Part shown: one piece after another, positions 35,933 to 43,988 of the stretch
Numbering within the stretch: position 1 is the first letter of the stretch
Layout of the letters: every line of letters begins with the position of its first letter
DNA from: Natronococcus roseus
Lineage (GTDB): Archaea > Halobacteriota > Halobacteria > Halobacteriales > Natrialbaceae
DNA: 64,000 nucleotides
Direction: 5' to 3'
Assembly (NCBI RefSeq): GCF_043677095.1
Contig: NZ_JBHLJR010000009.1
Span: 62,001 to 126,000, forward strand
Position numbers and translations under genes: made by a program
Notes under the pieces: model-generated
What the model was told of the DNA's origin: nothing
The model's input: the letters and a program-made list of their open reading frames with translations, nothing else
The model's database searches: none

Positions 35933-36646
35933 ATGTCCAATATTGCAGCAGAGACAATCGAAGAAGAGGCGGAAGTGCTCGCATTCGACCTATGGGACAC
36001 GCTGCTTGATCGTGAATCCACGTTAATCCCTGCGTTGAGCGCATTGCTCAACGATCACGGGAGCGATTACAATCCTGAGATCTTGCTTCGCCGGTATTTG
36101 GCTATGCACTTCCGGGACTCGATGATCGATTCGTTGATCCCGGGGCCCCACACCCCGTTCAAGGAGATCAGCCGTCGGGCCCTCAGCTATCGGCTAGAGC
36201 AGATCGGTCTCGACGTTCCTGACAAGGAAATTCGTGATGTCATCCGACAGTGGAAAACACTCCAGCCATACCCGGATGTTGACGCTGCGTTAGACTGCTT
36301 GAGTGAGGAATACAAGTTGGTTGGCCTCTCGAACGGTGACCCTGATATGCTTGATGCTGTCCGTCCCAATTTCGATACGGAGCTAGACGGGGTAGTGTCG
36401 GTTGCTGATGCTGGTGCATACAAACCACACCGAGCGTCATATGATCTATGTTGTGAAGAGTTTGATGTTTCATCTCATCAAGTCGTGTTCGTAACTGCAC
36501 ACACATTTGATCTTGTGGGTGCGAAGGCGGTCGGAATGCGGGGAGCATTCTTGAATAGGCACGAGAATCCATACGGTAGCTGGATTCACCAGCCAGATAT
36601 CACCGTTTCCGATACCGAAGAGTTAGCTGATATGCTCACTTCATAG
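35933..36646 (+). CDS. HAD-superfamily hydrolase (2-haloacid dehalogenase type II-like)
   Basis: A 237-residue protein. Motif I is VLAFDLWDTLLDRES, with the nucleophile Asp in FD and a Trp where Gly is usual in DxxGT. Motif II is LVGLSNGDPDML. Motif III Lys is in GAYKPHRASYDL. Motif IV is VVFVTAHTFDLVGAKAVGM with the acidic residue in FDLVGA. The cap between motifs I and II has YRLEQIGLDVPD. This matches haloacid-dehalogenase-like enzymes acting on 2-haloacids or small phosphates. The substitution of Gly by Trp in motif I might alter the active site. Confidence 0.85.
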   Translation: MSNIAAETIEEEAEVLAFDLWDTLLDRESTLIPALSALLNDHGSDYNPEILLRRYLAMHFRDSMIDSLIPGPHTPFKEISRRALSYRLEQIGLDVPDKEIRDVIRQWKTLQPYPDVDAALDCLSEEYKLVGLSNGDPDMLDAVRPNFDTELDGVVSVADAGAYKPHRASYDLCCEEFDVSSHQVVFVTAHTFDLVGAKAVGMRGAFLNRHENPYGSWIHQPDITVSDTEELADMLTS

Positions 36647-36837
36647 AGGAAACTGGGCTGTTACATCTTTACCGAAGTAGCTGTCTAAAGGCCTGGTCAA
36701 GATTGGCACCGCTTCAATCGCAAAAATAGACGACTATAATTACCAAGAAACTTGATCCAACCACTGAATTTGTACAAACGACTCGCACTCTGCATCGTAT
36801 GTCCCACCAACACTAGCGTACGAATGATAGGAATCAC

Positions 36838-37257
36838 ATGAACGAATTCAACTACGTCCAGAACATCGCCGTTCGATTCGGCGATCTTGACACTCTTGGT
36901 CACGTGAACAATGTTGCATACGTGAAGTATCTCGAGGAGGCACGGGGAGGCTACTACGATAATGTTGTCGGTGTTCCCTTCGAAACGCTCCATACGGTCA
37001 TCGCTATGTTACAGATCGAGTATCATAGCGAAATTACCCCCAATCAATCGGTAGACGTCGGAGTTCGCGTCCCTCAGCTAGGTGACTCCAGTATTCCTAT
37101 GGAGTACGAAATTCGAACTACTGAATCTAATTCTGGGGAAACGACAATTGCAGCCACCGCGGAAACAATCCAAGTTAATACTGATCCCGAAACGAGAAAG
37201 GCTGCTACAATCCCGGTTGATTGGAGAACTGCGATTAGCAATTACGAGAACCTATAG
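36838..37257 (+). CDS. Acyl-CoA thioesterase, 4HBT hot-dog fold
   Basis: A 139-residue protein with the 4HBT signature VRFGDLDTLGHVNNVAYVKYLEEARGGY (residues 12-39), where Asp in GDLD is catalytic, and a beta-strand VIAMLQIEYHSEITPNQSVDVGVRV. It hydrolyses acyl-CoA thioesters in relatives such as 4-hydroxybenzoyl-CoA thioesterase and YbgC. Chain-length preference cannot be read. It stands alone with no obvious operon partner. Confidence 0.88.
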   Translation: MNEFNYVQNIAVRFGDLDTLGHVNNVAYVKYLEEARGGYYDNVVGVPFETLHTVIAMLQIEYHSEITPNQSVDVGVRVPQLGDSSIPMEYEIRTTESNSGETTIAATAETIQVNTDPETRKAATIPVDWRTAISNYENL

Positions 37258-37341
37258 GACTGGGAGGGGCTGTCTAGTTGAGCGTACCCAGTATTAGTTG
37301 ATTGACGAGAGCGTTCTACGAGTGTCTTTCCGAATTCAAAA

Positions 37342-37566
37342 TTATTGGTCTATCTCTCGAGGATCCTCGATCAGTCGATATTCGCCAGTTGGTTGGTATC
37401 GGATTTCAGCGTAGTTTCCGGCCACGAGTTGCTTCAAATTGTTCCGGATCGTCTCACGAGACCAATCAAGTTCGTTTTCGATATGGCCGATCGTAGCGCA
37501 CGAACAAGGCTGCTCATTGAACCAGTCGAGAAGAGCGTTCATTGATTCGGTATATTGGATTGCCAT
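37342..37566 (-). CDS. Small winged-helix DNA-binding protein
   Basis: Starting at ATG 37566 gives 74 residues; an in-frame GTG at 37572 adds two. The sequence ALLDWFNEQPCSCATIGHIENELDWSRETIRNNLKQLVAGNYAEIRYQPTGEYRLIEDP reads as a helix-turn-helix followed by a beta wing. It is probably a small transcription regulator of the PhiH1-type or MarR-like class. No partner gene adjacent. Confidence 0.6.
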   Translation of the reverse strand: MAIQYTESMNALLDWFNEQPCSCATIGHIENELDWSRETIRNNLKQLVAGNYAEIRYQPTGEYRLIEDPREIDQ

Positions 37567-37719
37567 ACGCACTGGTGCATCACCCAGTCAATTGTACATT
37601 GCGAACCGACAAATAGATTTTTGTATAATGGCAGGCGTTATCGACAAGCCACATCCACTTGGCAGTATGCAAAACAACTAAGTAACCAGCAGGGATAGCA
37701 CGGAATGGAAGCGTGAGGT

Positions 37720-37756
37720 GGCCGGGAAAACTCTCGGCCGGGTGTTGGAGCACCCG
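37720..37756. other. Two tandem GC hairpins before the 37784 operon
   Basis: GGCCG (37720) with CGGCC (37735-37739), then CGGGTG (37739) with CACCCG (37751-37756), the two sharing a base. They lie in the 5' leader of the operon. Similar GC hairpins lie after its last gene (41272-41395). Confidence 0.4.
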
Positions 37757-37783
37757 ACCTGCGCTTCTGGTGCTACAGAAGCA

Positions 37784-38083
37784 ATGTCAATTCAACCACG
37801 CACACCCGAAACCGTTTCGGCTCGCAGTCGCACTGAACACCGACCGAACTACATTCTCGTCGGGATCGACACCGAGGACGCACATCACGTCTACCGAACC
37901 ACCGACGAAACCGTCCACGTCATCCACAACACCGACCGAACCTGCCGCTACAACCTCGCCAAACACAACCAGCGCATCTACGACTGGATCGAGTACGTCA
38001 AAGCCGAGCGCGGCTTCACCACCCAACACCTCTACTCGAGCCTCACCACCACGTTCCGCAACTCCAAGGGTGACGACCAATGA
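37784..38083 (+). CDS. Conserved hypothetical protein of an element operon
   Basis: I take ATG 37784 (MSIQPRTPETVSARS), giving 99 residues; an upstream in-frame GTG at 37718 lies in the hairpin leader. The protein has NYILVGIDTEDAHHVYRTTDETVHVIHNTDRTCRYNLAKHNQRIYDWIEYVKAERGF, a compact alpha/beta sequence with no cysteine. Its stop overlaps the following start (ATGA). High GC and strong third-position G/C agree with its downstream genes. Role unknown; the linked large protein suggests a plasmid or integrated-element function. Confidence 0.65.
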   Translation: MSIQPRTPETVSARSRTEHRPNYILVGIDTEDAHHVYRTTDETVHVIHNTDRTCRYNLAKHNQRIYDWIEYVKAERGFTTQHLYSSLTTTFRNSKGDDQ

Positions 38084-38445
38084 AAGTTGCCACCACCCCC
38101 ATCCAACTCCTCGAGGGATTCCCAGTCGGTCCCCAACCCACTGCGTGCCAACACTGCGGGGACACCCTCCAGGAAGGCGACCGCGCGACCGTCTTCGCCG
38201 CCCGCCCAGCCGACACAGACCAGTGGGCAATCCATCGCCCCTACTGTCTGACCTGCAGTCCCGACACCATTCGCCACCCAACAGTCGGCTGTACGGAACT
38301 CCTCGCGCAGTGCCGACTCGGCACCCGCGCTGATCTGGCCACCCAGCAGATCCGACTCATCGTCCTCGAGCCCGAACTCACTGACTCGAGTCCACCCACC
38401 AACAGGGCCACCGACCCACGGGCGATGCCCGTCCCACCCCGGTGA
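38080..38445 (+). CDS. Zinc-finger hypothetical protein of an element operon
   Basis: A 121-residue protein overlapping the previous gene by 4 bases. Four cysteines in two CxxC pairs (CQHCG near residue 23, CLTCSP near residue 55) should bind one zinc. Between them lies GDRATVFAARPADTDQWAIHRPY. A Pro-rich tail follows (ELTDSSPPTNRATDPRAMPVPPR). Family not recognised. The same reading frame stays open past its TGA into a small downstream frame, so the tail may have been longer in relatives. Confidence 0.65.
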   Translation: MKVATTPIQLLEGFPVGPQPTACQHCGDTLQEGDRATVFAARPADTDQWAIHRPYCLTCSPDTIRHPTVGCTELLAQCRLGTRADLATQQIRLIVLEPELTDSSPPTNRATDPRAMPVPPR

Positions 38446-38529
38446 TCCCCTGACCACGCACTCGCGCCGACAGTCCCTGAGCCACTGCGCTCGGCTGTCC
38501 GCACTCTTCACGGTCGCCTCCAGGACTCG

Positions 38530-38607
38530 ATGGCACGCCACCTCACTCGCCAGTCAGCACGCCCCCAGCGCACACTCGGACTCCCATTCGAGGTGAGCCT
38601 CCTGTGA
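38530..38607 (+). CDS. Possible 25-residue ORF coupled to the 844-residue gene
   Basis: ATG 38530 starts MARHLTRQSARPQRTLG and ends TGA 38605-38607, overlapping the next gene's GTG (GTGA). The overlap suggests coupling. It is in the same frame as the zinc-finger gene upstream, so it could instead be the severed tail of that protein. Confidence 0.3.
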   Translation: MARHLTRQSARPQRTLGLPFEVSLL

Positions 38608-41138
38608 CCGACGCGGGACTCACACCGACACAACAGCCGCCGCTCTCGCCAGCCGCCAAGCTAGCAATCGACACCGACCCGGTCTCCGAACTCTGGAACC
38701 AACTGTTCGACCAGCAGTCGATTCGAGACCGATTCATTCGCGCCGTCCGCCAGTTTGCCGACGGCCGGACTGTTACCGAGTGTTACGAAGCCCTCGAGGA
38801 CCAGCAGATCCCCTACTGGCTGCGCTCTCGTATACTGGACGTCGCCCGCGGCAACCGACGAGAAGCGTGGCGGCTCGCCGCTGATCTCGTGCCGAACCTC
38901 GGGCAGGGCCATGCGAGTCTCGAGGACCTGTTCGCGACTGCCGATTTCTTTGCCACCAACGTCTCCGACGACCAGCCACCGACGCTCACAATCACAATCG
39001 ACCGCACGTTCGAGGACACCCCACGGCGAAAACGCGAGTCGATCTGTCGCCTGCTCGCCATCCTTGCAACGGGCTTCGATATCCGCGTCGCCGCGACGGG
39101 ACGCACTCAGCACTGGCTCGCTCGAGAACATCGCGAAGAGCTGCCCGGCGTGAGCGAGTGGCGAGAAACACACCATCCGACTGGGGACCAAGTTGAGCAA
39201 GCACTCGAGGTACTGGACCCGGACGGCCGGAAGGTCGAACTCCTGCGACAACTCGCGGACGAACCCGCCCAGACGCTCTCGAGACACGCACTACGAGCAA
39301 TGCACGACGTCGATCGCAGTCGGATCTCCCAACTGCTGGTCTCCGAGCAGAACTCGCTCACCGAGCTTGGACTCGTCGCGGAGTTCGGCCCCGCCGATGA
39401 TCGGACTGTCGAGTTGCTCGAGGCCGGCCGACAGCTACTCGCCACGCTCGACGCCCAAGTCGGCCGGCAGCAGGAACTGACCGGGGCCGTGAGCGACACC
39501 GGAACATCCGACCAACAGTGCCGTGTAACCCCGCGTACACGAGGGGAAGAAGGTGACGGCAGTGCAGATAGCAACCCCTACCGGACCGCCTACCTTGATC
39601 GTCCAGGACATGCTGGTGCCGTTGGCTGTGGAGAGGCCGGCGATATCACCCTCGTAGACGCGCCGTTCGAGGACCGAACGGACGCTCCGGACCACACTCG
39701 ATATGTGAGCTTCGACGGCGATCGCGAAGAGGCCGTGGTCGCGGTTCGGGCCAGTGGGTCCCTGCAGTACGTGGTGAGTCTCGCGACCGCGTTAGCCTCT
39801 CCCCGTCTGGTCAACCGAGTCCTTACCGACAGTCGCCTCGAGTCGTTGGAGGACCCGCCGGCGATCCTCCGGGATGCTCGCTGTATCGGTGGGCTCTCGG
39901 ATGAAGCTCTCGAGGATCGCGAAACACTTCGTGAGGCGTTCATCGAGTGGGGAACTGAACTCGAGGATCTCACGGCGAAACTCTCTGCCGGCGAGTACGA
40001 GGACCGCAATCAATTCCGGGGTTCAATCATGCGGTCGGCTCACGGGCTTGCCGGATCGCTTGTGCATCTCTTCGATGCTCTCGGAATCGACGTCACTCGC
40101 GAACTCCGAGTACCGTCTGGGCTCGACACGAACTCGCTGAACGAACTGGCGACCACAATCGGCATTGCGACGGCAATTCAGTCGAAATACGGTGCATTCG
40201 CCTGTTACCGCCAGCTGTTCGAAGCTCGAGAGGAGAAGCGACAGACGGCACTCTCGCCGACCGTCGATGCCGACGACCCGCTAGGGACGCTCATCGGCTC
40301 CCTGGTCGTTCGTGGAGACGACGTCCATCGACTCCGCCCGAAACTCGAGCAATCACTCGAGACGCCAGCAGCACTCGCTGAGGACGCTCCCGAGTTCGCG
40401 GTCCACGTTTCCCTGTCGACGGTCGACCGGACGGCCTATGCAGCAGCTACGACGCGGATTCTGCAGTCCAAGAACCTCCGGCCGACTCGAGAGATCGTTT
40501 CGCTGCTTCACGGATTGGCTGGCTCACCCTACGCCGCTGCTCGAGCCTTGCAGCAACTCGCTACCGAAGACGACTGTCGAGAGCTTCGGCCGGATGAACT
40601 CCGCTATACACTGGGAACACTCGAGCCCGAGCAGTTACTTTCCGATCTGCCGCCGACAGTTGGTCGAATTGTTCAGACACTGCTCACAGCTGAAAGGCGT
40701 CTCTCACAGTGTGAACTCGCTGACCGAGCAGACGTCTCGACACGGACGGTCCGGAACTACCGCGATCGACTCGAGGCGCTCGATCTCATCCGTATCGATG
40801 AAAACGGATATCGCCTAACGTTGTCGTTCCAGACGACCACCGAACGCCGCGAGCCCGTTGCTCCAGCCGTCCTCGAGGAGAACCAGACGCTCCTCGATGC
40901 AGCCGATGCATTGCTCGAGACGATTCTCCCACCAGATCGCTACGGCGATCCCGACGATCCGCTCGGGAATGTGCTGTTCTGGCCACCGGACCCGTTACGA
41001 GTACTTAAGCATCCAATGGTCGGCTCATGGTTTCGCCTAGCGGCTGCACTCACAGCGACAGAACCTACCAAGGATAACCAGGCCGTTCAGTTGGGGCCAC
41101 CGCTCGAGCAGCAGCCACTTTCTCACACAACTCCGTAG
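38604..41138 (+). CDS. Large putative DNA-binding protein (844 aa), function unknown
   Basis: Starts at GTG 38604 in a GTGA overlap. The N-terminal 260 residues include ELWNQLFDQQSIRDRFIRAVRQFADG, and a segment DRTFEDTPRRKRESICRLLAILATGFDIRVAATGRTQHWLAREH, which resembles an alpha/beta nucleotide- or DNA-binding core. A winged-helix-like piece is SRISQLLVSEQNSLTELGLVAEF (about 240). A low-complexity linker follows (residues 290-350). Two helical domains come next. A clear helix-turn-helix near residue 700 reads LSQCELADRADVSTRTVRNYRDRLEALDLIRIDENGYRLT. The C-terminus ends in a helical segment. No ATPase or relaxase motif is seen. Possibly a replication, partition or regulatory protein of an integrated plasmid; unproven. 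Confidence 0.65.
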   Translation: MTDAGLTPTQQPPLSPAAKLAIDTDPVSELWNQLFDQQSIRDRFIRAVRQFADGRTVTECYEALEDQQIPYWLRSRILDVARGNRREAWRLAADLVPNLGQGHASLEDLFATADFFATNVSDDQPPTLTITIDRTFEDTPRRKRESICRLLAILATGFDIRVAATGRTQHWLAREHREELPGVSEWRETHHPTGDQVEQALEVLDPDGRKVELLRQLADEPAQTLSRHALRAMHDVDRSRISQLLVSEQNSLTELGLVAEFGPADDRTVELLEAGRQLLATLDAQVGRQQELTGAVSDTGTSDQQCRVTPRTRGEEGDGSADSNPYRTAYLDRPGHAGAVGCGEAGDITLVDAPFEDRTDAPDHTRYVSFDGDREEAVVAVRASGSLQYVVSLATALASPRLVNRVLTDSRLESLEDPPAILRDARCIGGLSDEALEDRETLREAFIEWGTELEDLTAKLSAGEYEDRNQFRGSIMRSAHGLAGSLVHLFDALGIDVTRELRVPSGLDTNSLNELATTIGIATAIQSKYGAFACYRQLFEAREEKRQTALSPTVDADDPLGTLIGSLVVRGDDVHRLRPKLEQSLETPAALAEDAPEFAVHVSLSTVDRTAYAAATTRILQSKNLRPTREIVSLLHGLAGSPYAAARALQQLATEDDCRELRPDELRYTLGTLEPEQLLSDLPPTVGRIVQTLLTAERRLSQCELADRADVSTRTVRNYRDRLEALDLIRIDENGYRLTLSFQTTTERREPVAPAVLEENQTLLDAADALLETILPPDRYGDPDDPLGNVLFWPPDPLRVLKHPMVGSWFRLAAALTATEPTKDNQAVQLGPPLEQQPLSHTTP

Positions 41139-41179
41139 CAACTGAGTCTCGTTCGATCCCCAATCTACTACCGGCGTAG

Positions 41180-41219
41180 TTAACCAACGGGCCCCTCTAC
41201 TGCACCCGTTGTTGGTTAA
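41180..41219. repeat. TTAACCAAC inverted repeat, copy 2
   Basis: TTAACCAAC (41180-41188) with GTTGGTTAA (41211-41219); the inner AACGGG/CCCGTT extends the pairing. It is about 40 bases after the 844-residue gene stops. Confidence 0.7.
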
Positions 41220-41271
41220 GCAGGCAATCTTGTGATCGGCACCAATCTGCTATGTACAGCAACCTCTTTTA

Positions 41272-41395
41272 CCGGGGGCATCGGCTGGCGTCTGCGACGC
41301 CAGCCTCAACCCCCGGCAAAACCCGTTGATGCCAAAAGGCCGCCGTCGCGGGGTTTCACCCCGCTCCGGCGGTGAACCGCTCGCTTCGCTCGCGG
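41272..41395. other. Three tandem GC hairpins with symmetric internal loops
   Basis: Hairpin 1 (41272-41316): CCGGGGG - CATC - GGCTGGCGTC - TGC - GACGCCAGCC - TCAA - CCCCCGG. Hairpin 2 (41339-41373): GCCGCC - GTC - GCGGGG - TTTCA - CCCCGC - TCC - GGCGGT. Hairpin 3 (41377-41395): CCGC - TC - GC - TTC - GC - TC - GCGG. Each has an outer stem, a symmetric internal loop, an inner stem and a small apical loop. Coding potential is nil. The GCTCGCTTCGCTCGCG string of hairpin 3 is common in haloarchaeal intergenic DNA. Confidence 0.6.
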
Positions 41396-41510
41396 ATGCT
41401 CGGCATTTTCCGCAGTGTTCCATTCGCACATCTACGTAGCAGCTGGTTCACCGAGAGGAGTAATGAAAACAGCTCTATGAGAATCGTTCTATGGCACCCT
41501 CTCTTACAGG

Positions 41511-41840
41511 CTATCGGGGGATCAAGTGGCTATAGATTTGGTCCGTGGTTTGTCTATTCCCGTGATGTAGTCGCAACTGAACGTCCTCGACGTGAGCCCG
41601 GACCTTGTCGGGCAGCTCTGAGACGACGGTGTCGTAGGCGAACTTGTTGACGTTGTAGATCGAGAGGGTCGTTTCGGCGCCATCCGCTGTCATCGTACCT
41701 GAGCCGAACCCACCTTCGACGAGGTCGTTCCGTCGCAGGTGGTTGGGTTTGAGCTGATCAGGACGGGACAACAATCTCGTGTCACGCTTCTCGGCCCTGT
41801 AAACGGCCTCAACCAGCGCGCTGTTCTTGCCGAGTTCAAC
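41511..41840 (-). pseudogene. Remnant of an unrecognised haloarchaeal protein
   Basis: A minus-strand frame with no ATG reads IVELGKNSALVEAVYRAEKRDTRLLSRPDQLKPN, then HLRRNDLVEGGFGSGTMTADGAETTLSIYNVNKFAYDTVVSELPDKVRAHVEDVQLRLHHGNRQ, to a stop at 41511. It is preceded in frame by a TGA near 41840, beyond which FRVPFL may be continuation. The even composition and length suggest real ancestry, but I do not recognise the family. Confidence 0.4.
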
Positions 41841-41916
41841 AATTCAGAGAAACGGAACGCGAAAGTCGTTTGATTGTGCCGCTCTACATCTCAGTAGGGA
41901 TCGGTGAGGTGCTCCC

Positions 41917-42006
41917 TTAGCCCGCTACCATGTATCCTAACCCAATGGAAGCGATTACAAGGGCTTGCACCGTGATGATCCCGAAGAGCAGTTCTAAGTT
42001 CGTCAT
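41917..42006 (-). CDS. Small single-span membrane peptide (29 aa)
   Basis: ATG 42004-42006 opens a 29-residue peptide: MTNLELLFGII, then TVQALVIASIGLGYMVAG and TAA. It is a hydrophobic helix long enough to cross a membrane, with one acidic residue near the N-terminus. There is no other gene within 400 bases. Composition is unlike chance, but such short frames are uncertain. Confidence 0.4.
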   Translation of the reverse strand: MTNLELLFGIITVQALVIASIGLGYMVAG

Positions 42007-42329
42007 GTTTGGATTACCTCGCCGAGACAGCGTCGCCACTCATGACTGTGAGTCCGTTACCTGATCAAGCGCCAACGGCGATCAGGTGGGGGGCCGTCCC
42101 GACGAGGCGTATTCTGGTTGATGATGCGAGAGATAATAAACCGGACGAACCGAGAGGTAGGGGGGCTAGCATCCAGCGTACCAATCTTTATGTATCGATC
42201 TTATCAGGCTCTTTGAGCCAAGAAATCTGCCGATTGAGTACCTCTGTCCTAAGAAGAAAGTTATTACGAAATTCACGATATTCGAACTAGTCGACTTCAT
42301 TCTTAAGCTATCTGGTGGTTTTCTATATG

Positions 42330-42760
42330 AGATCACGTAGTAGGCTTGAGTCGTCCGACGACGTATATGACAACGACCCTCGAGGTGACCAATGTAGCAC
42401 CTGCTAGTTCGCTGTGCCCATAGTCGACATAGGTGTCGACGACCATGTGAGTGAAAAGACGACCTTCGTCAGGAGCGCGTAGGCCACGATGTTGAACGGT
42501 ACACCGAGCGCAACGTTGCCCCGAGCACTGCGTGAGATGGCAGTTCAGCCAGTCGTCCAGAACGTTGAAGACGAACGAGTAGTGACAGGAGGATAGCGTC
42601 GAGACGGCCGCGTTCGCGGGATACCAGGCGTTGACGACGAGCCGTCGGGAGTTCAGCGAATCCGAGGATGTTCTCGACGCGGTCGTCCATGTTCTTGTCA
42701 ACAAGGACATCGATCCTCGGTGATCGGGTCGACCGTCCGCTGGACCTATTCACCGAGTTT
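42330..42760 (-). pseudogene. thyA: Thymidylate synthase, decayed
   Basis: Fragments of thymidylate synthase occur in order but in different minus-strand frames: DKNMDDRVENILGFAELP (about 42650-42710), NSRRLVVNAWYPANAAVSTLSSCHYSFVFNVLDDWLNCHLTQCSG (about 42510-42650, with the catalytic-cysteine motif P-C-H-Y as SCHY), then near 42400-42440 HMVVDTYVDYGHSEL. The hallmark NAW-P and LNCHLTQRSGD motifs are clear. Several frameshifts remove function. A relic of a virus- or plasmid-borne thyA. Confidence 0.75.
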
Positions 42761-42910
42761 GAGGACGTCGTCGATGGAAAAAGTTCGACTTGTGATGATT
42801 GGGAACAGAACCGTAAACACACTCACAGAACCGACGACTGCGGAGGTAAGGAACCCCGAAAATGACCTGCAGGAAAGGTCGGTCCCAGGGCGCTTAACCT
42901 TCCGGACAAC

Positions 42911-43066
42911 ATGCCAACGAATGTGGAACGAGCCGAGACTTGCCCCGAATGTGGTACTAAGGTGCTGCCGAAGAACACGACGCCAGAACGAACGAGCGAG
43001 GGGATCAAGAAACACCACTTCTACGACTGCCACCAGTGCCCATATCGGTGGCCCGGAGAACAGTAA
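42911..43066 (+). CDS. Small zinc-ribbon protein (51 aa)
   Basis: ATG 42911 to TAA 43066. Four cysteines in CPECG (11, 14) and CHQCP (40, 43) form a zinc ribbon, with KVLPKNTTPERTSEG between them and KKHHFYDC before the second pair. Similar short zinc-ribbon proteins are frequent in haloarchaeal plasmids and viruses and may bind nucleic acid. It is flanked downstream by TTAACCAAC repeat copy 3. Confidence 0.6.
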   Translation: MPTNVERAETCPECGTKVLPKNTTPERTSEGIKKHHFYDCHQCPYRWPGEQ

Positions 43067-43104
43067 CCAGTTGACCGACGACCGACGCCCCGGCCGCGGG
43101 GCGG

Positions 43105-43147
43105 CTTAACCAACATCGGCCAATAGATACCCCGATTGTTGGTTAAG
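43105..43147. repeat. TTAACCAAC inverted repeat, copy 3
   Basis: CTTAACCAACATCGG (43105-43119) pairs with CCGATTGTTGGTTAAG (43132-43147), one bulge. It is the longest of the three copies and lies between two convergent small genes, where a bidirectional terminator would be expected. Confidence 0.7.
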
Positions 43148-43152
43148 TCGGA

Positions 43153-43528
43153 TCACTCCTCGAGTTCGCCGCCGTCGACAGGGACGCCGGTGAGCCACCA
43201 CTTCGCTCGAGTGAGGATGCCAGCTTGATCAATCATACGCTCGCGACGCTCCCGGTAACGCTCGAGCTCTCGCTGTTCGTCGACGTACTCGACTAACTCA
43301 ATGACCTCGTCAATACGACTGTTCGTAACCGCGAGTTGCCGCTGTAAGCGATTACGTTCGTTCTGGAATTTATCCACCCGTTCCGTGAGGCGTTCATACT
43401 CGGTGATGAACGTTCTCACTGCCTCGCTCTTCGAGTCATACTCGCCGCCGACCTCCGTTTTCTCCTCAAGGAGTTCGGCTTACTCGTCGGTGATCGTAAC
43501 TGTTAGTCTTGGTACCGGCGACTCTCCT
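43153..43528 (-). pseudogene. Coiled-coil protein with in-frame stop
   Basis: The frame reads ESPVPRLTVTITDE, TAA (43480-43482), then AELLEEKTEVGGEYDSKSEAVRTFITEYERL, and a long coiled coil (RVDKFQNERNRLQRQLAVTNSRIDEVIELVEYVDEQRELERYRERRERMI) ending at 43153. The first part looks like a ribbon-helix-helix-type N-terminus (TVTITDEQAELL), where the stop replaces a codon such as CAA. A GTG-initiated shorter product from 43419 is possible. Common in haloarchaeal genomic islands. Function unknown. Confidence 0.55.
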
Positions 43529-43622
43529 CACCGCCCGTAAGAACTCGCTCACACATGTGATTCAGTCAGATGTACGGCTGACGCAGAGCTATATTTCACG
43601 AGAAGTGTCTCAGCGGTTAGAA

Positions 43623-43688
43623 TTGCAGGGCCCACAATCCCTGACCGAATCCATGGCATTGAATTTGTCTTGAGCGTGGGCCCTGCAA
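43623..43688. repeat. 13-bp perfect inverted repeat around a CCCTGAC...CCATGGCA box
   Basis: TTGCAGGGCCCAC (43623-43635) and GTGGGCCCTGCAA (43676-43688). The 40-base centre holds ATCCCTGACCGAATCCATGGCATTG, the same start-region sequence as the four module promoters, but the frame it opens stops after six codons. It looks like a vestigial or fifth member of the promoter family. Confidence 0.6.
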
Positions 43689-43988
43689 CAGGATGTTGCC
43701 AGCGTGTCTGTAAAAATCTTCGCAAGAAGATGGTGCGATCAAGCAGTTTCTATGCTCGGTGATCTTCGATCCCAGATCGCAAGACCCCATCAAGAGAGAA
43801 ATACTGAACGCGGTCAAGCTGCAAACCAGTGGGAGCCCTTCTTTCGCCGGAAAAGATCTAACCGATTGATGCCGCCGGACAGGCCACGAATTAAGCTCAG
43901 CAGGCTCGAAGACAGTCGCCCAAGGAAGCCGTATTAATCGGCCGACCGGGTGCGACGATCTATTAAACGCCTCTCGAAAAGAAAGAGA

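Noticed and set aside
37713..38333. 206-codon plus-strand frame over the 37784 and 38080 genes
   Set aside because: A Pro/Thr/Ser-rich out-of-frame reading of two coupled genes with better coding character.
41377..41395. GCTCGCTTCGCTCGCG as a CRISPR-like or phage repeat
   Set aside because: Only one occurrence noted in the window and no regularly spaced direct repeats; I saw no CRISPR array anywhere.
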